From contig NC_082596.1 of NCBI RefSeq assembly GCF_030936135.1, positions 78,384,388 to 78,448,387 of the forward strand: a stretch of 64,000 nt of DNA, written 5' to 3'. The stretch's first letter is position 1, and every line of letters begins with the position of its first letter. Positions 11,301 to 22,875 of this stretch are shown piece after piece. This stretch comes from Gavia stellata (lineage: Eukaryota; Chordata; Aves; Gaviiformes; Gaviidae). Below the pieces are notes generated by a model, which had not been told where the DNA came from, did no database searches, and was given only the letters and a program-made list of their open reading frames with translations. Both the position numbers and the translations under genes were made by a program.

Positions 11301-12339
11301 GCGTGAACTGAAAACTGGCAAACTGAGATCAGTCATCCATGTTTAGCGGCGGCTTTAAGTGATAGGGAGTAAATTATTTTCCCAAACCCGTGAAAGCCTT
11401 CCAGTGCTTAGAAATGCCAGAGGTCAGCTTCATTTTCTGTCTGGTTATTGTCTTGTTCTTTCAATATAATATGTAGGGCAAACTCATTATTTGCCTCCCT
11501 CTCCCTCTTTAGTACTAAAAACTTATGACCATTTTTAGTGGTATCTAGAACAGTTTTGTCTCTGGTCAGAGCATATCTATTATAACTGCAATTTGTAGGA
11601 GAAAAAAAATGCCATTTTTAAATTCATGATGTACAATGTGACTGTATCTGAAATATCTGCAGTTGTGATGTTTTGTTTCTTACGTGTTTAAACAAAACTG
11701 TCTGAAAACAGGGATGATGCCCAAATTGTACAATTTATTGGAAGGCCATAACTTTCATTTATCCATGTATTTTCTAGTCATAAAGAGTGCCCAGTCCATG
11801 GATACAGGCTTCAATAAAAACTTACCGTTCAGGGATATCAGAATCTTTTAGCACTTGTGGTGTAAGTGGGAGAAGACCTAAGTCTGTCAAGATCTTCTTT
11901 CTGTCCCTTTTCCCAAAACTGAAGGTCTACAAGTCTGCTGCCAGATAAAACTTCTGTGTTCTTTTAGACTGACCTGTGCCCCTTGCTGAAAGACTGCAAG
12001 CCTGCTCTGTGGTGTTTACCTTTAACACCAGTCTGCAGCCCTTACCTGTCTCCTGAATCCTTGCTGCTACATGTGACCTTGTAAAGCTCTGGAGATGTGG
12101 TTGTCAATGTGTTGACATTGATGTGGAGCTGCAAGCTTCTTGATGGTATCATTGGCCAAGTGAAGCACGTGTTGAGTGAAAAGTGCTTCTACAGTGTGGC
12201 ATTCTGATGCCTTCCCTCTTCTAAAGCACCATGAGATTGCTTTGAGTTGGCTGCCTGATTGTCTGTGGAGCAGAGGTATTACTTATCCCCCTCAACCACT
12301 TCTTTGAAGCTCCTGAAAAGTTCATAATCATGCTGGTGG

Positions 12340-13560
12340 GCTCAGTTATTATTCCTGAACCTTTTTACTGATTCATAAATCCAAGAAACTAAAGGTTGGC
12401 TGCACACCTGCATCACTGACCTGCCCAAATACCTTCTGTAGCAGAAGTGGGAGTAGGCAGTCATTCTTAAAGGGGGAGTACAATTAACTAGGGAGGTGTA
12501 CCTGCAGCACGGCAGATGTACATTCTGCAGGCACTGGTTTTCTGGCATCAGGCTGATTGAATTTACTGTCAGCTGATCCTGCATGGAATCAGAGGTAGCT
12601 GCCTCATTCCGAAGGAGCACATTAAAACTTTTTAGCTGCCAACCTGGCTGGCAGGGAACTGTCTCTGTGCAAAGAGAAGAGGATTAGAAGAGTTCTGTAA
12701 GCCTCCTGGGGCTTGAACTGGGGTGTGCCATTTCTTTGCGCCCTTGGTCAGAATGACAGCAAATCCTCCCTCCCTCTAATTGGTCTTGCTTTGTCTAAAA
12801 GAAATCCTTGCTGCTTCTGGTAAAAACTGGACATCAGCTAAACCCTTCCAGATTTCCATGATCAGAATGTCATTCTGAAATGGAGGGTGAAAAGTTTTCA
12901 AGTCCTTGTGGAAAAAGTAGCTTTGGAAGACATGTTCCATCATTCTCATCGCAGTGTCTCAAGTGATTAGGTGTCCACATAAGGGTGTCTGCTGCATGCC
13001 TCTAGTAATGTTCCCATCAGTACTCTGGATCTCAAAAATTCATCCATCCACACCAAAAGGCCACCACATTGATGTTGTGGTGATGTTATATCGCTATTCA
13101 TGAGATGCTCTGTTATAACCTAATTGCGTAGAATAATACAGCCATATTGTAAGTTCACAGCTGTATTGTAAGTTTACTTGTACTCTCAGTTTTTGGAAAT
13201 CTTTTGAGATCAGCCCTGTGTAATTTAAAGCTTTTTTTTGGTTCAAAAGCACCAACTGTCTTCCCAAAGTCCAAGAATACCCAAGGTCTGAAAGCATTCC
13301 TTGGAATCCTTGCAGACTGAAAGTAAGCCAAAGCATTTGCTATACTGTTTTCAAACTCCAGCCTATCCATTCCCCCAAAAAGAAAGCTAAGTCGCAGCAA
13401 AGGTAATGAAGTAGGAAAATCCTCACTATTTGAAGGACAAGCAGAGGCAGAGTTGTTTGCATGCTTGATGCTGTGGTGGTTGTGCCCAGGAGGTATCCTA
13501 CCTCTTCTTAAACTCATTCTGCCAGATTATTGCTACTACCAGGATGAGGAAGAATTCAAA
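12340..13560 (-). other. Unclassified segment with minus-strand open frames
   Basis: On the minus strand, 13517-13155 is open for 120 codons and 12620-12342 for 92 codons. The first encodes a moderately complex peptide without obvious low-complexity bias. I do not recognise either one. There are no ORF-flanking splice signals, terminal inverted repeats or a poly-A tail that I can see. It could be a decayed transposon or retrocopy, or chance. A 7-bp hairpin (CACCACA/TGTGGTG, 13062-13082) sits inside it. Confidence 0.25.
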
Positions 13561-13722
13561 ACAAACGTTGGTGTATTTATAATGCCTTTTCTTTCCATAA
13601 TTCCAGCTATAATAGAGCACAGAGTTCTGCTTTCAAGTCCCCTATTAAAATGTTCCATGAGGAAATCCTATGTTTCTATTTTTTCTTGTCTCTAGGCACC
13701 ATAATATTACAATATATTCTTC

Positions 13723-13765
13723 CAGCTATAGTTGCTGGCTATTTGGCAGCTATAGTTGCTAGCTG
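13723..13765. repeat. Two-copy imperfect tandem repeat, 24-bp period
   Basis: CAGCTATAGTTGCTGGCT at 13723 is repeated as CAGCTATAGTTGCTAGCTG at 13747 with one substitution. This is a small local duplication with no evident function. Confidence 0.8.
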
Positions 13766-15877
13766 TTTCATACAGTGTTGCCGCCCCTGATAAATGTTTC
13801 TTCCAGTAGTATCTTTGGTTGTTTGAGCATGACTTCTGTAGCCAGTATCAGTGAGGCCTGTAAAGGTTGCTGCATCTTCCTGTTTGAAGCAGGAATTGCC
13901 TAGCTTTGTGTCTGGTTTCATTCCTCCGTACTACATCAGTCTGGGCCTTTTCTTGTTTCATTTGCTAATGACACTCCCAGTACATCTGCGGTTACTTTTA
14001 ATGCTGCTTAAGAGCTTGTCTCATTTACCAGTCCCTAACAAGCCTGGAAACAGAAAGCCATCAAGATAATGAGGTGCCGGTGGCAACCTCTCTTTGCATA
14101 CCTCTGTTTCATCCTTCATATTGAGTAACCTGAATGCTGAATAAGAACTGGATAAAACCATAAGTACGGCTATGTTGGAAAAATACTTAGCCTCGAATTG
14201 TAATCTTAATAAATTAAAGTTTTGTGGATACCCCGGCAACGGAAAGCTTATTTAATGTCGCAAATTTTGACTCAGAACAGTGGATCCACAACTCCTAATC
14301 ATTACTGCAGCTGACAAAAATGACAAATAACATAGTGACTAGAGCTGTTGTTTACTGAGGTGCAATAAGACAGATGATGGATTGGGCTATGATTGTTTGC
14401 TGTCTTTATCAGCATCAAGCCAGGTATGTGGATTCACTAATCATGTATTGGCAACTTCATAGTGGATCCGCCATGGACCTGTGAATACCTGTCTGCTTAT
14501 CTTGCTTAAAATTATTTAAATTGGTTTCAGGTTCCTTGTTGCGGACAAAGATATCTGACCCATTTGTGGGGATCTTAAAACTCCTATAAAAATGGTGAAT
14601 AGGTTTCTTTGGTTGGCCTTCAAGAGGTCTCCTAGATTAAGGACATTAACCAGAGATCACAGTCCCTACATTTATGCTGTGAATAAGAAAACTTCTCATT
14701 ATAATGGTAGCAGTCACTGGAATCTTCCATACTGCACTGTGCATCGCTCCAAGCTGATGGCAGCATGGACATTTAACACAGGTAGAAGTGATCTGCAAAT
14801 CTCTTGAGTGGCTGGGTGTGCCAGCATCGTGGGAACAAAGTGCGTCTGAATACCTACAGTGTTTCATCCTGTGCTATTGAAAAAAAAAACAGGTCCACAC
14901 ATTTTCTTCTCTAGATCTTTTATTTTTCTGTCTTGAATAAGCAACCTCCAAACACTGAACCTTATTCAGATGATGCTGAAAATTCAAGGGACTATTGCAC
15001 CATATGTGCAGAGGAGTGTGAGGCTGTCTCTACACTTATCCTCCCAGTTGTCTGTTTCTCCAACCTGTATAGAAACATTTTCTTTATCTCTTCTCCCTAA
15101 ACAGTACTCTTGTTCTTAGTGGTGCTTACGTGATACAGAAGCCCCTTGCTGTTCCTGGTGAGAACCTGTTCCAGGCTTGTGTCTGGGAGAAGCAGAGGAA
15201 GCTGCACCCATCACCACTGGCCTCTCAGCCTTGCCCTCCGGTCTGTTGTCTGAGCATCCACTTCTTCCACCATCCATGGTTCTAGTTTTGAAGTTTCTCT
15301 AACCTGGAAGATGTGTTTCAGAGTGCAGGAGCAATAGCTTCTGGTTGCATGCTCAGAGTGTGCTCCAGAGGGCAGCTGGGGTAAGATGTGCTCTGGCCCA
15401 GATGTGTTTCCTTTATAGCTTCAGGAGAAACCAGTCTGGTGTTTGATCATTGGATAGTCCCATGAGATCCCATGTGGGCTGATGGCTTTTCAGAGCCACT
15501 CAGTGGGGTTTGCAAAAGTAGTCAGAACTTGGGTTTTCAACCTGCCGCCTCAGGCAGCTGAACTATGTGCTGTGGGACCTCTTAAAGAACCCAAATGCTA
15601 TGGCATGCCCAGTGGACCTGCCCACTGACTGGATAAGTTGGATTCCTGTCCTTCCATTCCAGGTAAAATTTCCCCATCCATGTCTCCAATTTGCTAGTAC
15701 TTTGGTCAGCCCTGCAGGAAAATCTTAGGAAGACTACATCCTCCCAGCTCCTTTTCCAGCAAGACTGAATTCAGGCTGAAGACTCGGACACCTTATTTCT
15801 CCTGAGATGTATGTTAGGAAAACAGATGCTCTTTGAATTTGCCTCAGCACCTGCTTGCTAGTGCTCCTGCTCTCATG

Positions 15878-16280
15878 AATCATAGAATTATTTAGGTTGG
15901 AGAAGGCAATTGAGATCACCGAGTCCAACTGTAAACCTAACACTGCCAAGTCCACCACTAAACCATGTCCCCAAGTGCCACGTCTACACATCTTTTAAAT
16001 ACCTCCAGGGATGGTGACTCAACCACTTCCCTGGGCAGCCTGTTCCAATGCCTGATAACCCTTTTGGTGAAGAGATTTTTCCTAATATCCAATCTAACAC
16101 CCCCTGGTGCAACTTGAGGCCATTTCCTCTTGTCCTATCACTTGGGAAAGGAGACCAGCACCCACCCATCTGCAATCTCCTTTCAGGTAGTGGTAGAGAG
16201 CAATAAGGTCTCCCCTGAGCCTCCTTTTCTGCAGACTAAATAAGCCCAGTTCCCTCAGCTGCTCCTCATTAGTCACTCCT
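15878..16280 (-). mobile_element. CR1 LINE, 5'-truncated, includes ORF2 C-terminal remnant
   Basis: The copy starts with AATCATAGAATTATTTAGG (reverse complement of the CR1 3' terminus) and runs through the antisense of the ORF2 C-terminal region: ATACCTCCAGGGATGGTGAC, CCCTGGGCAGCCTGTTCC and TTGAGGCCATTTCCTCTTG. Translated on the minus strand it yields recognisable CR1 ORF2 pieces such as [11 protein letters not shown] and [15 protein letters not shown], broken by frameshifts. The ACCACTAAACCATGTCCCCA wording groups it with the copies at 45422 and 46893. Similarity fades past about 16280. Confidence 0.9.
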
Positions 16281-18984
16281 CTTGCTTTATATACCCTGGC
16301 AGGTGGATGGATTCCTTTCCTTTGTTGCAGCCCACTGTGGTGGTCCTTTCTAGCAGCAGAGTGGTCTGAGCACAGTCTGTTCTGGTCAAGACCTAGGAGG
16401 TGGTAGGTTGTCCAGATGAGTAGCTGGTTTTGTAATCCCCACTGGCACCCCGCTAGCTTGTGCCAGAAAGTGGCCATAGTCTTTCACTTGGGCTTGTTTT
16501 CTGCCCCAGGCAATTTCCAAGCCTGACTGGTAGATGGTGGGATTTTAGACACTTCTTCAAGTGATGCAACATCTGTTTAACACTAAAACAATTTACCAAA
16601 TTGTTTTTGGTTTCTCTGATTTTTAGTATTTTCTTACCTGTGCCTTATTGAAATAGGGTAACAGTACTGGCTAGATAAGCCCTCAGCCAGCACTGAATAG
16701 AAATGCCTGGATTTGCAGAATCTCTTTTGCTCTATTTCCTATGAATATGTCTGAAGTTTTGCTCCTTTATAGAGCTGTTATTTGGCATAGTTATGTTTCA
16801 AATGTAGGTTAACATGTTGGTTACCTTTATTTCAGATTTTATTGTTATAGAAGTAATACCCATTGCAGAATGTGGGCCTGATCCTGGAGTCAAAAATTAA
16901 GTAAGAAATCTCTTTGGTTTGAAGTCAGTTGAACTGAGAGACGTATGAGAGGGTGGGAAGTGCCCTTAGGGGAGTAAACTTTAAGAACCTTTTCTGCGAT
17001 AATAAAAACTATGTTTAGTAAGTAATTACAAAACCTAAGGAAAAACTTGAAAAGTAATTACACAATGACAGTAGTGACTTTTCAATATTAAAACTATTTT
17101 TCATGTTACCTTATTATGCCAATGTGTTAAATATGTGGAATATTCTTGCAAAATGTATTTTTAAAAGACCTGGTAGAGAAAGAAGCCTAGGCTTACCTTT
17201 TTCTTCATTAAACAGACCTTTAAAATGAGCACTGTTTCTTCATGTGCTGAAACTCATGTGGTCCCTGGTTCAAATTTTGTGATCCTTTTAAGCAAGTTTC
17301 ATCCTGATATTTTTTCTTGATTATAGCCATGTTCTCAAGTTATTATGTCAGGAGTAAAGTGGTGAGGGAAAGCCACCTTTTAGCTTCAATTTGAAAGTGA
17401 CAGCCAAAGTATGTAACTGTCAGTATTAAATAGCTCAAATAATCGAATGAGTACTTCAGTATTTCTGACTTACATGGGTCTATATGGGTACAAGGAAGGC
17501 CATAATTTCGCTTTTAATATGTATTACAGTGCAGCTAATTTGAAAAACATGATTTTGAGTCCTGTGAAGTAATGTATTATCCATAATGTTTAACTGATGG
17601 AGCTCTTTCAGCAATGACATATTTTGAATATATTTATCTGCAAAGCATACATTTTTCATAAGTGTATTACTCAATTTATCTTCGTGTATCCACATTTTGG
17701 GATGTTGCATAAATAGTAGTTGTATTTATTGGAGAGTTTCTTTAAGATTATTTTGATAATAAAAGGAGGAAGGATTTTGAGAACGTCTGAAAAACAAGCT
17801 AAGCTAAGTTATTAAGCCACATTTTTGGAGAGGAATTCAGAACCAATACATGTAAAATAAAGCATGCAGGAAGGATATGTTGATCACTGCATTTACATTA
17901 AAAATAAACTAAATTATATGAGTAGGTGCTAATTAGCTCTGGAGCCTGAAATAATTAGTTTCGTCAGAGTACAAACTTCTGCTTGCTTTGCTGCCTATTG
18001 GCTTAGCCCTTTACTGAAGGGGACGCTTCAGGGAGCAGAATATAATTAACTGCCGCTGCTCTCTGGGACATGGTTTATCTTCTGTGGCTGCCAGCTAGTG
18101 TCATTGGATAGGACAATTTTGTAAGTGCACCAGCTGAGTGTTGTAGCCACTAGTAACTGTGTTGGACCATCTTGTTTTCCACAGGCTGTTAAATGTCTTA
18201 AAGTAGAGCTACTTTTGATAATTGCCAGCCTGAGAGAAGATTGAGATGGTGCCGGATGACCGAAAGGCATGACAGCCCCGTTCATGTTCCCTGAACCACT
18301 GTGGGCCCTTTGTGAACCCCAGCTTATTAAATAAATGGTTGTATGCACTGACAGATTTTGTCATGTGGTCAACAAGATGAAAGATACAAATCGATGGAAA
18401 ATAAATCAAGAGAGAGAAAACTGCTGATATTGCAAATGAGGATGTATGAAGAAATAGGAAAAGCTGCTCACCATTCAGGTTGAGTGCATGGGGTTTGCAC
18501 AGGGCATATTTATGCATATAAAATATACAAGCACACACCCTCTGATTCTGCTGATTATGTTTTTGGCAGGGATAGGTGTCTGTCCTCTATCCCATGGCAT
18601 ACGATACAGTAGGAATGGTCACAGGCTTATGGAGTTCCCTGGCTACATATTTCCATGCAGGCAGCTCAAGTGGAGGTTGTTCCCTGTTGGTCTGAGATGG
18701 ACACTACCTTTAAAAAATCAAAAGAACTGTATCAAAGGACAGTTGTGTTCACTCCATGCAGAGAAGAGAAACCTTAAAAACAAATGTTACTCCATCAGTA
18801 TTTAGCCACTGTGTTGCAGCTTTGACCATCCTTGGAAACCAACTTTTCTAGTTCTTTTGTATTCATTTGGAAGTGGTGGTGGTGGTAGGACCAGAATTGT
18901 TTACGGTGTTCATCATGCATTGAGGTGGCATCATGATGTTCTCTCTTGATTATTGTTTTCTTATGTTCTGCATTTTGGGTTGTT

Positions 18985-19330
18985 TTTTGACTGCTAGTGA
19001 GCACCAGAGTGATGTTTTCATGGGTACCTATGATAAACACCAAATATCTCCATTTCTAATTGTTAATAGTCAACCAAGAGCCTGTTGTCATGTGTATAGA
19101 ATTAGGGTTGTTTTGTCTGAGCTGCGCCACTTCACTTACATCTCCACTGAAATTCATCTGCCATTTTCTTGCTCAGTAGTGACTATTATGAGATCCTTTT
19201 TGTAATTCTTCATAGTTGGCCCTCATCTTTGTCAGAACGCTATTCACCTCTTTTCCCAAATTGTTTATGGATATGCTGAACAACATATACCCTACGATTC
19301 CTGAGGACTTCTATGGGCATTTTGGGACCT
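18985..19330. repeat. Ancient amniote interspersed repeat, copy 1
   Basis: The block holds GAAATTCATCTGCCATTTT (near 19148) followed by a GATCCTTTTTGTAATTCTTC-like word, then TTTATGGATATGCTGAACAA. I recognise this order from an old repeat common in reptile and bird genomes, and it recurs in the same orientation at 63330-63870. I cannot name the family securely; it may be the antisense of a LINE body. It is diverged and interrupted on its right by the CR1 copy at 19351. Edges are approximate. Confidence 0.6.
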
Positions 19331-19350
19331 TTGTATTTAACAAATTTTCC

Positions 19351-19549
19351 CAGGATAGATACCAGACTAGTGGTGAAACACTGGAATAAGCTGCCCAGGG
19401 AAGTGGTGGAGTCACCACCACTGGAGGTGTTCAAGGAACATGTGGACGAGGCATTGTGGGACATGGTTTAATGGGCATGGTGATGTTGGGTTGATGGTTG
19501 GACTTGATGATCTTACAGGCCTCTTCCAACCTTAGTGATTCTGTGATTC
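19351..19549 (+). mobile_element. CR1 LINE 3' end with internal deletion
   Basis: GGTGAAACACTGGAATAAGC, CTGCCCAGGGAAGTGGTGGA and TTCAAGGAACATGTGGACGA match the end of CR1 ORF2; GGTTGGACTTGATGATCTTA and TTAGTGATTCTGTGATT form the 3' terminus. The CAGGATAGATACCAGACT piece at the left appears to be the upstream CAGGGGAGATACAGACTGG region joined directly to GGTGAAACAC, so about 40 bases present in the 26436 copy are missing. It belongs to the same subfamily as the 26436, 44564 and 51268 copies. Confidence 0.9.
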
Positions 19550-19559
19550 AGACCTGCTC

Positions 19560-21540
19560 GTACTTTCCTTAGTCTTTGAGAGGGATCCCAGGAGAGACTG
19601 GTGTCACATCACATTCCTGTCTTTGGATACTGAGGCACTTTTGGGTGGAGCTCACATGTTACTATGGTTTTAGCTCTTTCTCCTTTGAGTCCCACTGGCC
19701 CTTTCTGGTAAACCCTCTCTGCTTGTGGTGATTCTTTTTACATTTCACGTTCTTGCTTTTGTCTGTAACGCCTTATACTGATACTTCAATTTGAGACAGA
19801 TCTTCTGATGTGTTCCCCCTGTATAGAATATTCTGGAATGAGAATTACCCCATGCTGAACACAGATACAAAAAAAAAAAACCCAACCCTTTCTGCTACAG
19901 TCTGCTCTTACCTAACTGTTCTTTTTAATACCTGCATCATCTGTTTGCTTAGACGTCCTTTAGCAGGCTGCCAACTCCTGATTAAATTTCAAAAAGAATA
20001 TACTACTTATTTTTATAGTCTTAAAAAAGATTTCTCAAGCTCTTTTCTTGGCCTGCATTACTGAGTCTTTATATTAATCCTTAAAAATTTTATGATCCTT
20101 TTTATTATCCCCCCCCCCCCCCCCTTTTTCTTTTTTTGAAAGATAGTTTTTAGAAGCTTCACTGCTTGGCTGTTCATGCATTCTGGTTGTGTTTTGGTCT
20201 TTCTCAAGTCGTTTTTGGGAATTGATTAGCTTTTGGCCTCTGCCTGTGAGTTTTATACTGTCTTCAGGCCACCTACAAAGCTTCTAGCTCCCCCTTTCAA
20301 TTTTAGTGTTTGGTTTTTGTTTTTCATTTGTTTGCTTAACAAGCTTTGTCGTTGTTATAAAGCAGCTCCTCAATTGTAATAATTTATGAACCAGGTTCTT
20401 TCCACTTCTTGAGATCAAATTGAGTGTTTTCTCTTTCTTTGTATGGGTGTTTTTTTGTTTGTTTTGTTTTTCAGCTGTGCATGAGACATAGGCAGTGGTC
20501 TCAGCTTCCATCTGCTGTTTTGACCCTTAGCCAGTCTAGCTGGGACTCACTGAGGTATCCCTTGACTTGTTGTGTTTTCTTCTTTGACAGCCTCTCTTAT
20601 CTCTGCATTTCATAGAATCTCAAATAATTTCCATCCTGGTTGGATGACCAGTCCTCTAGGTCATTTATTTTGATAAGCCTTTGCTGTTCAGTCTAGTTTT
20701 TTGGTTCATAGGGACTTTATACTATTTGTTGATTCTCCTAGATTGTTAATACAAGCCTTTCTTCAATCCCTGGTGAAGTATATGGCTTTCAGTCTTTTCT
20801 GCTTTTTCAGTATTCTGCTGATGGTCTTTTTTCCACCAAGTTTTCAGTAAGACTATTGTGTAAATAATGTTGTTTTAGCAACAGGCATTTTAGTTCTTCC
20901 ATCTAGTTTCTTGGGCTTCTGGTGTTTATATAGAAGAGGGTATACTTTCACGTGGGTGTTTTATTTCTCTGCAAAATTTTTAAAAAGAAAGTCTGTCTGT
21001 TCTGGCTTTTCTTTGCCATTTCCTTCTTGCTTGAGTCTAATCAACTTCTGTCCTTTCCTTTAGTTGAGAATTACAGGTCTCCATGACATTACTGCTTCTC
21101 TTAAACCATGTGCTATGTTTCTCTATCCTCCTCAGTTTGAATGTTTTCCTATGACCTTTGAAGTGCCAACAAACTCATTCTTTTCTGGTTTAGATTAAGC
21201 TCAGCTACCTTCTCAAGGCTCCCTCTCTATTCCCCAAATTTCCCTGTTTCTTTGAATTCCTTTTTTTAACACATTTTCTTAGCTGCTTATTGAACTTTCG
21301 CATGTCAACCTGTCTTGTTTTGGGAGCATTTCTGGGAATGCTACCATAGTTCTTTGCTTCTTCACTAGCAACCAATATTTTGCCTCCAGAACTTTTATTT
21401 TAACCTTCCTTACGTTACTGTTATTTGCACAGCAGCCACGGCCTTTGACTCTTCCTCAGCATCTCCAAGGAGCCTTTCTAAACCCTCTGTGAGGTCTGAC
21501 GTTTTTGTGTTAAGCAGAGAAGTCTGTGATCTCTGGTATG
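19560..21540. other. T-rich strand-asymmetric stretch, unclassified
   Basis: The + strand is strongly enriched in T and CT tracts for almost 2 kb, unlike its flanks, and holds no convincing frame on either strand. It may be the antisense of an A-rich ancient transposon, possibly continuing the repeat at 18985 beyond the CR1 insertion, but I recognise no family. A 16-base C run lies at 20109-20124, followed by T runs. Confidence 0.4.
20109..20124 (+). repeat. Poly-C run, 16 bases
   Basis: Sixteen consecutive C followed by TTTTTCTTTTTTT. Such a tract is prone to length error, so the count may be a sequencing artefact. Confidence 0.9.
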
Positions 21541-22861
21541 TCAGACTTTGTGTTCCTTGTAGTCATTGCTATGACACTGAGGCAGGCGAGGTTCACGCGT
21601 AGCTATCAGGCAAACATGGAAAAATCTGGATGCAATTGTTTTCTGCTGAGTAAGTGAGAAGATAAACAACATCTGTATGTAGCTGGACTCACTAAAAAGA
21701 ATCCACTGGCAAAAAGTGCTTGACACTGAAGTCAGGCACATAGGTGGTCAGAAGGGTGTTCACAATACCTACACGGTTGGTCACTCTATTACCACTATTA
21801 GTCTTATGCGCTAACTAGGACAGACCCTGTAAAGTCAAAGAACAGTTCCTGTTGATTTCAGCAGAATTATTGCACTGTTGCAAAATGCCACATTTCTCAT
21901 ATGGGGGGGATTTTACAGCGCATGTTGTTCATGACTTTCAAGTTTGAGTACAGGCTCCAGATGACCAGAATGTCATCTGAAAGATTTGAACGAAGTCTAA
22001 CTACTTTAATAGTGTCATAATATACTAACAAATACCAAATGATATAGAATCTGGCCATGAATGCAGAACTGCTTCTTGCTGGTTATATATGACATCACGC
22101 AGCAGCTTGGAAGTTGTAATGCTGGTGAGAATTACCTGATACATGCGATATGCAAATTGCTGGAGTGATTGTGGACTAGCAAGGAGTCAAATACCACCGT
22201 GTGCTAACAGCAAGTGTAGACTGCACATCAGACTCATTAATAGAGAGAACTGATTTTCTCAAGACAAGAGACACCATGAAACAACTGGATTTGAGCCTGA
22301 TGCTGTTATCATTGATCTACCAAGCCAAACAGGGAGTGCTGAATCAGAGGGAAAAAATCTCAGGCATGCAATTACATAGGGCCTTAGTGAAAATCAAAAG
22401 CTTTGTTGACACAAACTTCAGGACAGTTTGATTAAAAGGTACAGTTCAATTAATTTTCTGCTAGTGTCCTTGAACATGTTGTACAAAGCCTAATAAAAGC
22501 TTCAAAAAAAAAAAAAGGTACATGAGAAAGCTTCTAACTAGGCAGCTAAGCAAGAAAAACAAGCAAAGCTTTGTGTTATGAAAGATAAATGGTGGGCATG
22601 AAAGGCAGAGGAGTTTTTCTAAGTTGTGGATCCAGAAAATACCATGTGGGCTTGGGAACAGCATCTGGCCTTAAAGACACTGTGCCATTTCTGAAGTGAA
22701 AATGGATTCATAATGATAGAATTGATGGAAAAGAAATCTGAGATGGCGGGCTGAAACTTTTCAGTTGTCCTGAATGAAGAAGTCCTAGATGAAGCTGTAC
22801 AGCTACTTGGCCAGGAGCAGGGCACAGCACCGCCTAATAAAATGGAGATTTTTCCAGCTGT

Positions 22862-22875
22862 CTAGCAGATGGCAC
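22862..22875 (+). promoter_or_regulatory. CTCF-like motif
   Basis: CTAGCAGATGGCAC fits the CTCF core consensus (CCASYAGRKGGCRS) at all but one position. A motif match without conservation or ChIP data has a high false-positive rate. Confidence 0.2.

Noticed and set aside
12104..12121. Perfect 7-bp stem hairpin (TCAATGT/ACATTGA); a similar one at 13062-13082
   Set aside because: Stems this short are expected by chance many times in 64 kb, and no U-run, conserved partner or RNA gene context accompanies them.
20609..20650. CATAGAATCTCAAATAATTT, resembling an antisense CR1 terminus
   Set aside because: Only the first eight or so bases fit. The sequence that follows does not match any CR1 3' end.
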